Below are positions 8,637 to 17,017 of a stretch of DNA of 64,000 nucleotides, one piece after another. How positions within the stretch are numbered: position 1 is the stretch's first letter; each line of letters begins with the position of its first letter. Source of the stretch: Phytohabitans rumicis (GTDB taxonomy: Bacteria > Actinomycetota > Actinomycetes > Mycobacteriales > Micromonosporaceae); contig NZ_BLPG01000001.1 of the NCBI RefSeq assembly GCF_011764445.1, forward strand, positions 3,534,001-3,598,000, in the 5' to 3' direction. The notes beneath the pieces were generated by a model that was not told where the DNA came from, did not search any database, and saw nothing but the letters and a program-made list of their open reading frames with translations. The translations under genes were made by a program, and so were the position numbers.

Positions 8637-9764
8637 GTGTGCGATCGCGGTGAGCTGCGCGAGGTGAGCGCGGCCGTGCTGGCCGTCACCGCCCACCTGT
8701 CCGTGCGCGAGGTGCTCCAGACGATCCTGACCTCGGCGCGCCGGCTCCTCAAGGCCCGGTACGCCGCGCTCGGGGTGCCGGACCGCGACGGCGGGTTCGC
8801 CGAGTTCCTCGCCGACGGGGTCAGCGACGAGGAGTGGAGCGCGATCGGTCCGCTGCCGCGCCAGCACGGCGTACTCGGGGAGATGCTCTGCTCGCCGGAG
8901 GCCGTGCGGATGGCGGACATCCGCCAGCACCCGCACTTCGGCTGGTGGCCGAAGGCGCATCCGGTGCTGACCGACTTCCTCGGCATGCCGATCGCCGACG
9001 GCGACGAGATCCTCGGCGAGATCTTCCTGGCCAACAAGACCGAGCCGGGTGGCTTCACCTCCGAGGACGAGGACCTACTGCGGCTGCTGGCGGCGCACGC
9101 CGCGATCGCGCTCGTCAACGCGCGCCTCTACGAGCGCAGCCGGGAACTGTCCATCGTGGAGGAACGCAACCGCATCGCCCGGGAGCTGCACGACGCGGTC
9201 ACCCAGAAGCTCTTCAGCCTGCGGCTGACCGCCGACGCCGCCGCGACGCTCGCCGCCCGCGATCCGGCGTCGGCCGCAGAGCAACTGGACACGGTACGGC
9301 GGCTCGCCGCCGACGCCGCGGACGAGCTGCGTTCCATTGTGGTCGGACTGCGCCCGGTCGACCTGGCCGGCGACGGGCTGGACGTGGCGCTGCGCAAGCA
9401 GGTCGAGCTGCTCGACCGGGTGCACGCCGCCGACGTCCGCTTCACCGGCGCGCCCATCCCCCGGCTGACGGCCGCGCGGGAGGAGGCGGCGTACCGGATC
9501 GCGCAGGAGGCCCTGCACAACGCGCTGCGCCACGGCAACGCGGCCACGGTGTCGGTGGACCTGCGCCAGGAGGGCGGCAAGGTGGTGCTCCGGGTGGACG
9601 ACGACGGCCGCGGCTTCGACACCGCCGCGCCAGTCCTCGCGGCGCGGCGGCTCGGGCTGGCCTCCATGCGCGAACGGTCGGCGGCGGTCGGCGCGGCGTT
9701 GAAGCTCACCTCGGCGCCCGGTGCCGGCACGAGCGTACGGCTGGAGGTGCCGACCGGTGGCTGA
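8637..9764 (+). CDS. GAF-domain sensor histidine kinase (NarL/HisKA_3 type)
   Basis: A 375-residue soluble kinase. Residues 10-165 form one GAF domain (LQTILTSARRLLKARYAALGV ... LLRLLAAHAAIALVNARLYE). A HisKA_3 dimerisation helix with the phospho-acceptor His follows (ERNRIARELHDAVTQKLFS, about residue 185), then a HATPase_c domain with EALHNALRHG (N box) and VDDDGRGFD (G1). There is no membrane segment, so it senses a cytoplasmic signal, as DevS-like kinases do. The GTG start sits seven bases after TAGCCT, consistent with a leaderless transcript. The downstream regulator gene overlaps its 3' end by eight bases, forming a two-component operon. The ligand of the GAF domain is not known. Confidence 0.92.
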   Translation: MCDRGELREVSAAVLAVTAHLSVREVLQTILTSARRLLKARYAALGVPDRDGGFAEFLADGVSDEEWSAIGPLPRQHGVLGEMLCSPEAVRMADIRQHPHFGWWPKAHPVLTDFLGMPIADGDEILGEIFLANKTEPGGFTSEDEDLLRLLAAHAAIALVNARLYERSRELSIVEERNRIARELHDAVTQKLFSLRLTADAAATLAARDPASAAEQLDTVRRLAADAADELRSIVVGLRPVDLAGDGLDVALRKQVELLDRVHAADVRFTGAPIPRLTAAREEAAYRIAQEALHNALRHGNAATVSVDLRQEGGKVVLRVDDDGRGFDTAAPVLAARRLGLASMRERSAAVGAALKLTSAPGAGTSVRLEVPTGG

Positions 9765-10383
9765 GCCGATCCGCGTGCTGGTCGTCGACGACCACCCGGT
9801 CGTACGGCAAGGGCTGCGCACCTTCCTCGACGTGCAGGACGGGATCGCGGTGGTGGGTGAGGCCGCGGACGGCGCGGCGTGCGTCACCGAGGCCGAGCGG
9901 CTCCGCCCCGACGTGGTCCTGCTCGACCTGCGCATGCCGGGCGCGGACGGGGTGGCGGCGCTGCACGGGCTGCGCGAGCTGGCCGACCCGCCCCGGGTGC
10001 TGGTGATCACCAGCTTCACCGAGCCGACCGCGGTGCTGCCCGCGGTGCGCGCCGGCGCCGCGGGGTACGTCTACAAGGACATCGACCCGCCGGCCCTGGC
10101 GGCGGCCGTCCGCGCGGTGCACGCCGGCCACGTGCTGCTGCACCCGGACGTGGCCCGCCTGCTGGCCGCCGGGAACGCCCCCGCGTCGACACCGCCGCTG
10201 ACCGCACGTGAGCGCGAGGTGCTGGCCGAGGTGGCCCGCGGCTGCTCCAACCGGGAGATCGCGCGGACCCTCGCGCTGTCGGAGAAAACGGTCAAGACGC
10301 ACGTCAGCGCCATCCTGGGCAAGCTCGCCGTGCAGGACCGGACCCAGGCGGCGCTGTACGCCGTACGAACGGGCCTGGTCTAG
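9757..10383 (+). CDS. NarL/FixJ-family response regulator
   Basis: GTG 9757 lies inside the end of the kinase gene and gives 208 residues. The receiver domain has VLVVDDHPVVRQG, phospho-acceptor Asp in VVLLDLRMPG (about residue 55), the Thr/Ser in LVITSF and the Lys in YVYKDI. The C-terminal LuxR-type helix-turn-helix reads LTAREREVLAEVARGCSNRE followed by KTVKTHVSAILGKL. It should bind DNA as a dimer after phosphorylation by the kinase at 8637. Its targets are unknown; the SDR/QueA-like pair is divergently placed upstream of the kinase. Confidence 0.93.
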   Translation: MAEPIRVLVVDDHPVVRQGLRTFLDVQDGIAVVGEAADGAACVTEAERLRPDVVLLDLRMPGADGVAALHGLRELADPPRVLVITSFTEPTAVLPAVRAGAAGYVYKDIDPPALAAAVRAVHAGHVLLHPDVARLLAAGNAPASTPPLTAREREVLAEVARGCSNREIARTLALSEKTVKTHVSAILGKLAVQDRTQAALYAVRTGLV

Positions 10384-10412
10384 CCCTACCAGGCGTGCGG
10401 TATTGTTCGTAC

Positions 10413-12347
10413 GTGTTGAGTTATGGCGGTGACTACAACCCGGAGCAGTGGCCGGAGAGCGTCTGGGCCGACGACGTCGCGCTGATGCGCGAGGCGGGCG
10501 TCAACCTGGTCACCGTCGGCGTGTTCGCCTGGGCCTGGCTGGAGCCGGCCGAGGGGCGGTACGCCTTCGACCGCCTGGACCGCATCATGGACGGCCTGCA
10601 CGCCGGGGGCGTCGCCGTCGACCTCGCCACGGCCACGGCGTCCCCGCCGGCCTGGCTCTCCCACGCGTACCCGCAGATTTTGCCGGTCGACGCCGACGGG
10701 CGCCGGCTCACGTACGGCAGCCGGCAGACGTTCTGTCCCAGCTCGCCGGTCTACCGGCAGGCCGCCACCCGGCTGGCCGAGCAGCTCGCCCGGCGCTACC
10801 ACGACCACCCGGCGCTGGCCATGTGGCACGTCCACAACGAGTACGCCTGCCACAACGCGCACTGCTACTGCGACGTGACCGCCGGGGCGTTCCGCGACTG
10901 GCTGCACACCCGGTACGGCGACCTGGACGCGCTCAACGAGGCGTGGGGCACGTCGTTCTGGTCGCAGACGTACACGGACTGGGCCCAGGTGCAGCCGCCC
11001 CGCGCGACCAGCACCTCGTCGAACCCGGCGCAGCTGCTGGACTTCAAGCGGTTCAGCTCGGACGAGCACCTGACCAACTTCACCGCCGAGCGGGACCTGC
11101 TGCACAAGCTCTCCCCGGGCGTACCGATCACCACCAACCTGATGACCGGCGCCTGCTTCAACCTGGACTACTGGGCCTGGGGCCGGGAGCTGACCGGCCC
11201 GGACCGGCTGGTCTCCAACGACCACTACCTCGTCGGCACCGACTCCCGCGAGGCGCCGGCCCAGTCCGCGTTCGCCGCCGACCTGAGCCGCTCGCTCGGC
11301 GGCGGCGCCCCCTGGCTGCTGATGGAGCACTCCACCAGCGCGGTCAACTGGCAGCCGCGCAATCACGCCAAGGCGCCCGGCCAGCTCATCCGGGAGAGCC
11401 TCGGCAACGTGGCCCGCGGCTCCGACGGCGCGATGTTCTTCCAGTGGCGGGCCAGCCGGGCCGGGTCGGAGAAGTGGCACTCGGCGATGCTGCCGCACGC
11501 CGGCACCCGTTCGAAGATCTGGCGCGAGGTCGTCCAGCTCGGCGACCACCTGCGCCGGCTGGCCGAGGTGGCCGGCTCGCGCACGGTCGCCGACGTGGCG
11601 GTCCTGCTGGACTACCCGAGCGGCTGGGCGCAGGAGGCACCCAACCAGCCGAGCACCGACATGGACGCGTTCGGCGAGATCATGCGCTGGCACGCCGCGC
11701 TCTGGCGGCTCGGCGTCACCGCCGACCTCGCCCACCCGGGCGCCGACCTGTCCGGCTACCGGCTGGTCGTGGCGCCGGCGCTCTACATGCTCCCCTCGGC
11801 CGCCGCCTTGCAGTCCTATGTGGACGGCGGCGGCACGCTCGTCGTCGGCCCGTACAGCGGGCTGGTGGACGAGCACGACCGGGTGCACCCCGCACCGCTG
11901 CCCGGTGCGCTCGCCGAGCTGCTCGGGATCCGCGTCGAGGAGTTCTACCCGCCGAACGGGTTCGTCACGCTCGACGACGGCGGGACCGGCTACGCCTGGA
12001 CCGAGGCGATCGAGGCCGAGGGCGCCAAGGTGGTCGCGCGGTACGCCGACGGCCCGGTCGCCGGCGGCCCGGCCATCACCCGGCGCGGCACCGCCTGGTA
12101 CCTCAGCACCCGGCTCTTCGACGACGTGCTCGGCGAGTTCCTGTCCACCCTCCTGGATCCGAAGCTCGTCCCGGATGGCGTCGAAGCGGTACGCCGCCGG
12201 CACGCGGACGGCCGGTCGTACCTTTTCCTCATGAACCACAGCGACGCCGCCGCCCAGGTCGACGCCGCCGGCGTCGACCTGTTGACCGGCGCGGCCTGGG
12301 ACGGCCGGCTGCCGGCCGGCGGCGTCGCCGTCCTGCGGGAGGAATGA
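10413..12347 (+). CDS. Beta-galactosidase, glycoside hydrolase family 42
   Basis: About 644 residues starting VLSYGGDYNPEQWPE; the SYGGDYNPEQW motif is the usual start of GH42. The acid/base Glu is in MWHVHNEYACH (about residue 140) and the nucleophile Glu in WLLMEHSTSAVNWQ (about 310), followed by the trimerisation and C-terminal domains. The Cys residues in CHNAHCYCD fit the zinc-binding cluster seen in some GH42 enzymes. It hydrolyses beta-galactosides in the cytoplasm (no signal peptide). GTG 10395 is an in-frame alternative start adding six residues; TATTGT seven bases before GTG 10413 may be a -10 box. It heads an operon with a DeoR regulator and galT, so the liberated galactose can enter the Leloir pathway. 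Confidence 0.93.
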   Translation: MLSYGGDYNPEQWPESVWADDVALMREAGVNLVTVGVFAWAWLEPAEGRYAFDRLDRIMDGLHAGGVAVDLATATASPPAWLSHAYPQILPVDADGRRLTYGSRQTFCPSSPVYRQAATRLAEQLARRYHDHPALAMWHVHNEYACHNAHCYCDVTAGAFRDWLHTRYGDLDALNEAWGTSFWSQTYTDWAQVQPPRATSTSSNPAQLLDFKRFSSDEHLTNFTAERDLLHKLSPGVPITTNLMTGACFNLDYWAWGRELTGPDRLVSNDHYLVGTDSREAPAQSAFAADLSRSLGGGAPWLLMEHSTSAVNWQPRNHAKAPGQLIRESLGNVARGSDGAMFFQWRASRAGSEKWHSAMLPHAGTRSKIWREVVQLGDHLRRLAEVAGSRTVADVAVLLDYPSGWAQEAPNQPSTDMDAFGEIMRWHAALWRLGVTADLAHPGADLSGYRLVVAPALYMLPSAAALQSYVDGGGTLVVGPYSGLVDEHDRVHPAPLPGALAELLGIRVEEFYPPNGFVTLDDGGTGYAWTEAIEAEGAKVVARYADGPVAGGPAITRRGTAWYLSTRLFDDVLGEFLSTLLDPKLVPDGVEAVRRRHADGRSYLFLMNHSDAAAQVDAAGVDLLTGAAWDGRLPAGGVAVLREE

Positions 12348-13117
12348 TGCTCGCACCGCAGCGCCAAGCCGCCATCCTCGACCGGGTACGCGCCGCCGGC
12401 GGGGTCCGGGTCACCGACCTGGCCACCGAGTTCGGCGTCTCCGACATGACGATCCGCCGCGACCTGGAGTCCCTCGCCGACCGCGGCCTGCTCGCCAAGG
12501 TGCACGGCGGCGCCACGTCCATGCGGCCCGGCTCGACCGACGAGCCCGGCTTCGCGGCCAAGTCCATCCGGCAGCGCGTGGAGAAGACCGCCATCGCGGC
12601 CCGGGCCGCGCAGTTCGTCACCTCCGGCATCGCGGTCGCCCTCTCCGCGGGTACGACGACGGCCGAGCTCGCCCAGCGCCTGGTGGACGTGCCGGACCTG
12701 ACCGTGGTGACCAACTCCATCCCCGTCGCGGACGTCTTCTACCGCGCCGGTCGCCCCGACCAGACCGTCGTGCTGACCGGCGGCGTCCGTACCCCCTCGG
12801 ACGCGCTGGTCGGCCCGGTCGCCGTCGCCGCGATCCGATCGCTGCACCTGGACCTGCTCTTCCTCGGCGTACACGGGATGAGCGACCGGGCCGGGTTCAC
12901 CACGCCCAACCTGATGGAGGCCGACACCAACCGCGCGCTGGTGGCGGCCGCCGAACGCTTCATCGTGCTCGCCGACCACACCAAGTGGGGCACGGTCGGC
13001 ATCTCGTCCATCGCCCACCTGGCCGACGCGCACGTCGTGGTGACCGACGCCGGCCTGTCCGAAGACGCCCGTGCGACCCTGACCGAGCACGTATCAGAGT
13101 TGGTGATTGTTCCTTGA
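12344..13117 (+). CDS. DeoR-family transcriptional regulator
   Basis: A 257-residue protein. The N-terminal DeoR helix-turn-helix is RQAAILDRVRAAGGVRVTDL followed by VSDMTIRRDLESLADRG, then the linker LLAKVHGGA. The C-terminal sugar-phosphate sensor domain shows SAGTTTAEL, LTVVTNS, LTGG and DLLFLGVHG. The start (ATG 12344 or 12347) overlaps the stop of the GH42 gene, and its own stop overlaps the galT start. It probably represses this operon and responds to a phosphorylated sugar. This is inferred from the family and gene order; no operator was identified with confidence. Confidence 0.93.
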   Translation: MMLAPQRQAAILDRVRAAGGVRVTDLATEFGVSDMTIRRDLESLADRGLLAKVHGGATSMRPGSTDEPGFAAKSIRQRVEKTAIAARAAQFVTSGIAVALSAGTTTAELAQRLVDVPDLTVVTNSIPVADVFYRAGRPDQTVVLTGGVRTPSDALVGPVAVAAIRSLHLDLLFLGVHGMSDRAGFTTPNLMEADTNRALVAAAERFIVLADHTKWGTVGISSIAHLADAHVVVTDAGLSEDARATLTEHVSELVIVP

Positions 13118-14160
13118 AGCGAGTCTCCCTAGCCCTGGCCGACGGCCGGCAGCTCATCTACTTCGACGAGCGCGACGACGCCGTACGCGACATCGTCGAC
13201 CAGCGGGAGCTTCCGCCGCCCCCGCCGGCCTCCGAGCTGCGGTACGACGCGCTGGTCGACGAGTGGGTGGCGGTCGCCGCCCACCGGCAGTCGCGTACCC
13301 ACCTGCCGCCCACCGACGAGTGTCCACTGTGCCCGTCGCGGGACGGCCGGCTGACCGAGATCCCGGCCTCCGACTACGACGTGGTGGTCTTCGAGAACCG
13401 CTTCCCCTCGTTCAGCGACCGCCCCGTCGACCTGCCACCGGACGTGGTGGCCCGCCCGGCGCTGGGGCGCTGCGAGGTCGTCTGCTTCACGTCCGACCAC
13501 AACGCCTCGTTCGCCACGCTGCCGCCGTCGCGGGTGCGCACCGTCCTGGAGGCGCAGATCGACCGCACCGTCGAGCTGTCCGCGCTGCCCGGTGTGGAGC
13601 AGGTGTTCTGCTTCGAGAACCGGGGCGTCGAGATCGGCGTGACGCTGCACCACCCGCACGGCCAGATCTACGCGTACCCGTTCATCCCGCCGCGGACCCG
13701 CGCGATGCTGGCGGCGGCCCGCGGGCGCCCGGTCTTCTCGGAGCTGCTGGCCAGCGAGCGGGCCGCCGGGGTACGCGTGGTGGCGGCCAACGAGCACTGG
13801 ACCGCCTTCGTCCCGGTGGCGGCGCGGTGGCCGTTCGAGGTGCACATCGCCCCGCACCGGCGGGTGCCCGACCTGCCGTCGCTCGACGACGCCGAGCGCG
13901 ACGCGTTCGGGCCGCTGTACCTCGACGTGCTGCGCCGCTTCGACGGCCTCTTCGGCGTACAGATGCCGTACATCTCCGGGTGGCACCAGGCCCCGGTCCA
14001 CGAGGGACGCGACGTGAGCCACCTGCACCTGCAGATCTTCAGCACCCGGCGGGCCGCGAACAAACTGAAGCACCTGGCCGGATCCGAGTCGGCCATGGGC
14101 GTCTTCATCAACGACATCCGCCCCGAAGATGCCGCCCACCTGCTGCGCGAGGCGGGATAG
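13114..14160 (+). CDS. galT: Galactose-1-phosphate uridylyltransferase
   Basis: A 348-residue enzyme of the Leloir pathway, exchanging UMP between UDP-glucose and galactose-1-phosphate. It shows the zinc-site pair CPLC (about residue 71), VFENRFPSFS, the active-site HHPHGQIYAYPF (about residue 185), FEVHIAPHR and HLHLQI near the C-terminus. TTG 13114 is chosen because it overlaps the DeoR stop (TTGA) and gives the usual N-terminus; no ATG or GTG lies at a suitable place. galK and galE are not in this window, so the pathway must be completed elsewhere. Confidence 0.95.
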   Translation: MKRVSLALADGRQLIYFDERDDAVRDIVDQRELPPPPPASELRYDALVDEWVAVAAHRQSRTHLPPTDECPLCPSRDGRLTEIPASDYDVVVFENRFPSFSDRPVDLPPDVVARPALGRCEVVCFTSDHNASFATLPPSRVRTVLEAQIDRTVELSALPGVEQVFCFENRGVEIGVTLHHPHGQIYAYPFIPPRTRAMLAAARGRPVFSELLASERAAGVRVVAANEHWTAFVPVAARWPFEVHIAPHRRVPDLPSLDDAERDAFGPLYLDVLRRFDGLFGVQMPYISGWHQAPVHEGRDVSHLHLQIFSTRRAANKLKHLAGSESAMGVFINDIRPEDAAHLLREAG

Positions 14161-14163
14161 ATT
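14158..14163 (+). promoter_or_regulatory. Candidate -10 (TAGATT), leaderless start for the hydrolase
   Basis: TAGATT starts inside the galT stop codon and ends seven bases before GTG 14171. There is no Shine-Dalgarno sequence in the gap, so transcription and translation may begin at nearly the same base. Confidence 0.5.
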
Positions 14164-14170
14164 CATCCCC

Positions 14171-14974
14171 GTGGACCTTCGTGTACCGGTCGGGGACGGT
14201 GTGCACCTGCGGGTACGCCGCCACGACGGCGACCGCGCCCCGTCGTTCCTGCTCGTGCACGGCCTGGCCTCCAACGCCCTGCTGTGGGACGAGGTGGCCG
14301 CCGAGCTGTCCCGGGCCGGCCACCCGTCGTACGCCGTGGACCTGCGCGGCCACGGCGAGTCCGACCTGCCGGAGTCCGGCTTCGACACCGCGACCGCCGC
14401 GGCCGACCTGGCCCTGGTCGCGACCTTCCTGGGGCTGCCCAGCATGATCGTCGCGGGCCAGTCGTGGGGCGGCAACGTCGTGGTCCGGCTCGCCGCCGAG
14501 CACCCCGCGATGGTCGCGGCGCTCGCCCTGGTCGACGGCGGGTGGATCGACCTCAGCTCGCGGTTCGACTCGTGGGAGGCGTGTGCCACCGCGCTGCGCC
14601 CGCCCGACGTCAGCCGGCTGCGCGTCGACCAGCTGCGCGGCTTCCTGCGCCACGGGCACCCCGACTGGTCGCCGGCCGCGGTCGAGGCGACCGTCGCCAA
14701 CCTCCGCGTCGCCCCCGACGGCACCGTGAGCCGCCGGCTGCCGATCCCCCAGCACATGGCCATCGTCCGCGACATGTGGGACAACCCCCCGCAGCGCTTC
14801 TACCCCGCCCTTTCGATGCCGGTGCTGCTGATGCCGGCCGGCGATTCCTCCCTGGCCAAGGCCGCAGCCGCCGGGTTGCCCCACGCCACGATCAAGGAGT
14901 ACGCCGGCGGCGACCACGACCTGCACGCCCAGCAGCCGCTTCGGGTGGCCCGCGACCTGTTGGAACTCGTGTGA
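14171..14974 (+). CDS. Alpha/beta hydrolase
   Basis: A 267-residue single-domain hydrolase. The oxyanion region is FLLVHGLASNALLWDEV, the nucleophile elbow is AGQSWGGNVV (Ser, about residue 99), and the catalytic His lies in GGDHDLHAQQP near the C-terminus. AVDLRGHGESD is the usual strand-4 motif. It resembles the esterase/epoxide-hydrolase type, but the substrate is not predictable. The GTG start has no ribosome-binding site and lies behind a TAGATT box. A long hairpin follows its stop. Confidence 0.88.
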   Translation: MDLRVPVGDGVHLRVRRHDGDRAPSFLLVHGLASNALLWDEVAAELSRAGHPSYAVDLRGHGESDLPESGFDTATAAADLALVATFLGLPSMIVAGQSWGGNVVVRLAAEHPAMVAALALVDGGWIDLSSRFDSWEACATALRPPDVSRLRVDQLRGFLRHGHPDWSPAAVEATVANLRVAPDGTVSRRLPIPQHMAIVRDMWDNPPQRFYPALSMPVLLMPAGDSSLAKAAAAGLPHATIKEYAGGDHDLHAQQPLRVARDLLELV

Positions 14975-14976
14975 GC

Positions 14977-15081
14977 GTGCGCAGCGGCGCGGCGCCGCCT
15001 TCCCAGCGGCGCCGCGAGCCGCACCCGACCGCGGACCCCGCCGCCACTGGGAAGGCGGCGCCTTCGGGCGCCGCTGCGCAC
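14977..15081. repeat. Long intercistronic hairpin before the S51-fusion gene
   Basis: Outer arms 14977-14990 (GTGCGCAGCGGCGC) and 15068-15081 and inner arms 14991-15006 (GGCGCCGCCTTCCCAG) and 15047-15062 are perfect complements. Together they form a stem of about 30 base pairs with a five-base bulge. It sits between the hydrolase stop and ATG 15097 and could act as a terminator or a 5'-leader structure. Confidence 0.7.
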
Positions 15082-15096
15082 GCGACCAAGCCGGCG

Positions 15097-16314
15097 ATGC
15101 GCGGTCTCCTGGTGATCATGGGCTCGGGGGAGACCGCCCCGACCATGGTCAAGCCGCACCGGGCCATCCTGGAACGGGTCGGCGACCGCAAGGCGATCCT
15201 CCTCGACACCCCGTACGGCTTCCAGTCCAACGCCGACGACATCTCCGCGCGGGCGGTCACCTACTTCGCCACGAGCGTGGGCCGGCAGATCGACGTACTC
15301 TCCTGGCGCCGGCCGCCCGCCGACACCCTCGCCCGGGAGCGGGCGCTCACCACGCTCCGCGAGTCGGGCTGGGTGTTCGCCGGTCCGGGCAGCCCGACGT
15401 ACACCCTGCGGCAGTGGCGGGACACCCCCGTGCCGGAGCTGATCGCGGGCAAACTGCGGGACGGCGGCGTGGTCTGCTTCGCCAGCGCCGCCGCGCTCAC
15501 CCTCGGCAGCCACGCCATCCCCGTGTACGAGATCTACAAGGCCGGCATCGACCCGCACTGGGTGCCGGCGCTCGACCTGGTCTCCCCGGTGCTCGGCTTT
15601 CCCACCGTGATCATTCCGCACTACGACAACGCCGAGGGCGGCCACCACGACACCCGCTACTGCTACCTCGGCGAGGGCCGGCTGACCGCCATGGAGGCCG
15701 AACTACCGCCCGACTCGGTGATCCTCGGCGTCGACGAGCACACCGCCGTCGTCTTCGACCTGACCGCCCGGACCGCGTCGGTGCTCGGCAACGGCGCCCT
15801 GACCGTACGCCAGCGCGGCGACAGCGTCGTCCACCCGGCGGGCTCGGTGCTGGACATCGCGTCGCTCCCTTCTGGTGGTGCCGCTCCCGCCTCCGCTCCT
15901 GTGGTCCTGGATGAGCCGGCGGCCCCGCCCGCATCCTTGCTGGCAGCCGCCGACGCGCTCGACGCCCGGTTCGCGGCGGCCCTCGCCGGGCGGGACGTCG
16001 ACGGCTGCGTCAAGGCGATCCTCGAACTCGAACAGGTCATCGTCGACTGGTCCGCCGACACCAACATCTCCGACGAGGGCGAACAGGCCCGCGCGCTGCT
16101 CCGCTCGATGGTCGTACGCCTCGGCGAGCTGGCCGAGGCGGGCGCCCGCGACCCCCGCGACGTCCTCGACCCGTACGTCTCCCTGCTGCTGGAGATCCGC
16201 GCAGAAGCCCGCGCCAACCGCGACTGGGCCACCTCCGACCGCATCCGCCACCGCCTGACCACCGCCGGCGTAGAACTCCGCGACACCCCCGCCGGCCCCG
16301 AATGGCTCATCTAG
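15097..16314 (+). CDS. Peptidase S51/cyanophycinase-like protein fused to a CysRS-like C-terminal domain
   Basis: ATG 15097 gives 405 residues. Residues 1-250 resemble the S51/glutamine-amidotransferase-like fold: LLVIMGSGETAP, VFAGPGSPTYTLRQW, CFASAAALTLG where the nucleophile Ser is expected, and IIPHYDNAEGGHHDTRYCY. After a Pro/Ala-rich linker, residues 285-405 resemble the C-terminal anticodon-side part of cysteinyl-tRNA synthetases: DALDARFAAAL, IVDWSADTN and especially RAEARANRDWATSDRIRHRL followed by LRDTPAGPEW. No synthetase HIGH or KMSKS core is present. The role is unknown; tRNA binding coupled to a hydrolase is speculative. The 5' leader holds a long hairpin. An earlier in-frame start would have to run through that hairpin and was not chosen. 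Confidence 0.75.
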   Translation: MRGLLVIMGSGETAPTMVKPHRAILERVGDRKAILLDTPYGFQSNADDISARAVTYFATSVGRQIDVLSWRRPPADTLARERALTTLRESGWVFAGPGSPTYTLRQWRDTPVPELIAGKLRDGGVVCFASAAALTLGSHAIPVYEIYKAGIDPHWVPALDLVSPVLGFPTVIIPHYDNAEGGHHDTRYCYLGEGRLTAMEAELPPDSVILGVDEHTAVVFDLTARTASVLGNGALTVRQRGDSVVHPAGSVLDIASLPSGGAAPASAPVVLDEPAAPPASLLAAADALDARFAAALAGRDVDGCVKAILELEQVIVDWSADTNISDEGEQARALLRSMVVRLGELAEAGARDPRDVLDPYVSLLLEIRAEARANRDWATSDRIRHRLTTAGVELRDTPAGPEWLI

Positions 16315-16334
16315 CCCTTTTCTGCGCCTCTTCC

Positions 16335-16403
16335 TGCGTCGATCAAGGGCATATGGCCGTGCTTTGATCTCTAAACCACGGCCATATGCCCTTGATCGAC
16401 GCA
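16335..16403 (-). repeat. Family A palindromic repeat, copy 1
   Basis: Twenty-seven-base perfect arms (16335-16361 and 16377-16403) contain GTCGATCAAGGGC and its complement. The asymmetric loop CTTTGATCTCTAAAC gives it a direction. A half-site CCTTGATCGAC follows at 16409-16419. It is oriented opposite to copies 2, 3 and 5. Confidence 0.85.
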
Positions 16404-16487
16404 GAAATCCTTGATCGACGGACGGGGGCGCGGCGCTCCGTGCTGGCGCCGCCCTAGCCCGCCCTGACCCCGGCCCGGCCCAGCCCC

Positions 16488-16598
16488 AGTAGGGGACCCC
16501 TGTTGGGAGCCCGGGGTGAGTAGGGCGCCCCTATCACCGCCTGGAGGGGAACAGGGGACCCCTTCTCACGCGACATCGCCCGACAGGGGTCCCCTACT
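16488..16598. repeat. Palindrome AGTAGGGGACCCCTGT with a third internal copy
   Basis: Arms 16488-16503 and 16583-16598 are perfect 16-base complements. A partial third copy (AACAGGGGACCCC, about 16550) lies between them, allowing alternative foldings. There is no link to any gene except its position between convergent 3' ends. Confidence 0.6.
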
Positions 16599-16835
16599 CG
16601 GGGGTAACCCGCCTAGACAGGGCGCGGGGGGCCCGGGACAGGGCCCCCGCTGGGAAGGGACGGCAGGCTGTTCGCCACAGCCGGAGATCGACGTGGTCGG
16701 CGCCCGGTTAGGGCGGCCTCGACCTCCTCGACCTCGTCGAACGCGACTGGCACCGCGTCCATCGGTAGTAACGACTCCACCGGCCGCTAGTAACGGCCCC
16801 CCAACCCCCACCGCCCCGTCGATCAAGGACTTCCA

Positions 16836-16900
16836 CGTCGATCAAGGGCAAACGGCCGCGGTTTTGAGATCAAACCACGACCGTTTGCCCTTGATCGACG
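16836..16900 (+). repeat. Family A palindromic repeat, copy 2
   Basis: Arms 16836-16864 and 16872-16900 pair over 29 bases with two G-T-type differences. The loop reads TGAGATC. A half-site GTCGATCAAGGACTT lies directly upstream at 16818-16832, as in copies 3 and 5. Confidence 0.85.
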
Positions 16901-17017
16901 CACTAGAGGGGCCCTGCAGGGGCCCCGCAGGGCACCGCACGAGAGGGCCTCGCAGGGACCCGCAGGGCCGCGCGCACGAGAAAGGCCCGCAGCGCAGGGG
17001 ACAGGAGGGATGGAGAG

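Larger units (their letters stand above)
16315..17017. other. 703-bp convergent intergenic region rich in palindromes
   Basis: No credible gene is present. The region holds two family A repeats in opposite orientations (16335-16403 and 16836-16900), a separate palindrome (16488-16598) and a run of GGGGCCC/GCAGGG-like repeats from about 16910 to 16970. Small frames crossing it are by-products of the repeats. It separates the 3' ends of the S51-fusion gene and icd. Confidence 0.75.

Noticed and set aside
10386-12356. Long antisense frame opposite the GH42 gene (656 codons)
   Set aside because: Typical shadow of a high-GC gene on the other strand; composition is Val/Arg/Gly/Glu-biased and the sense gene has complete family motifs.
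16818-16925. Small conserved peptides (for example SIKGKRSWFDLKTAAVCP) seen at several places
   Set aside because: They are translations of the family A palindromes, with no start signals of their own.
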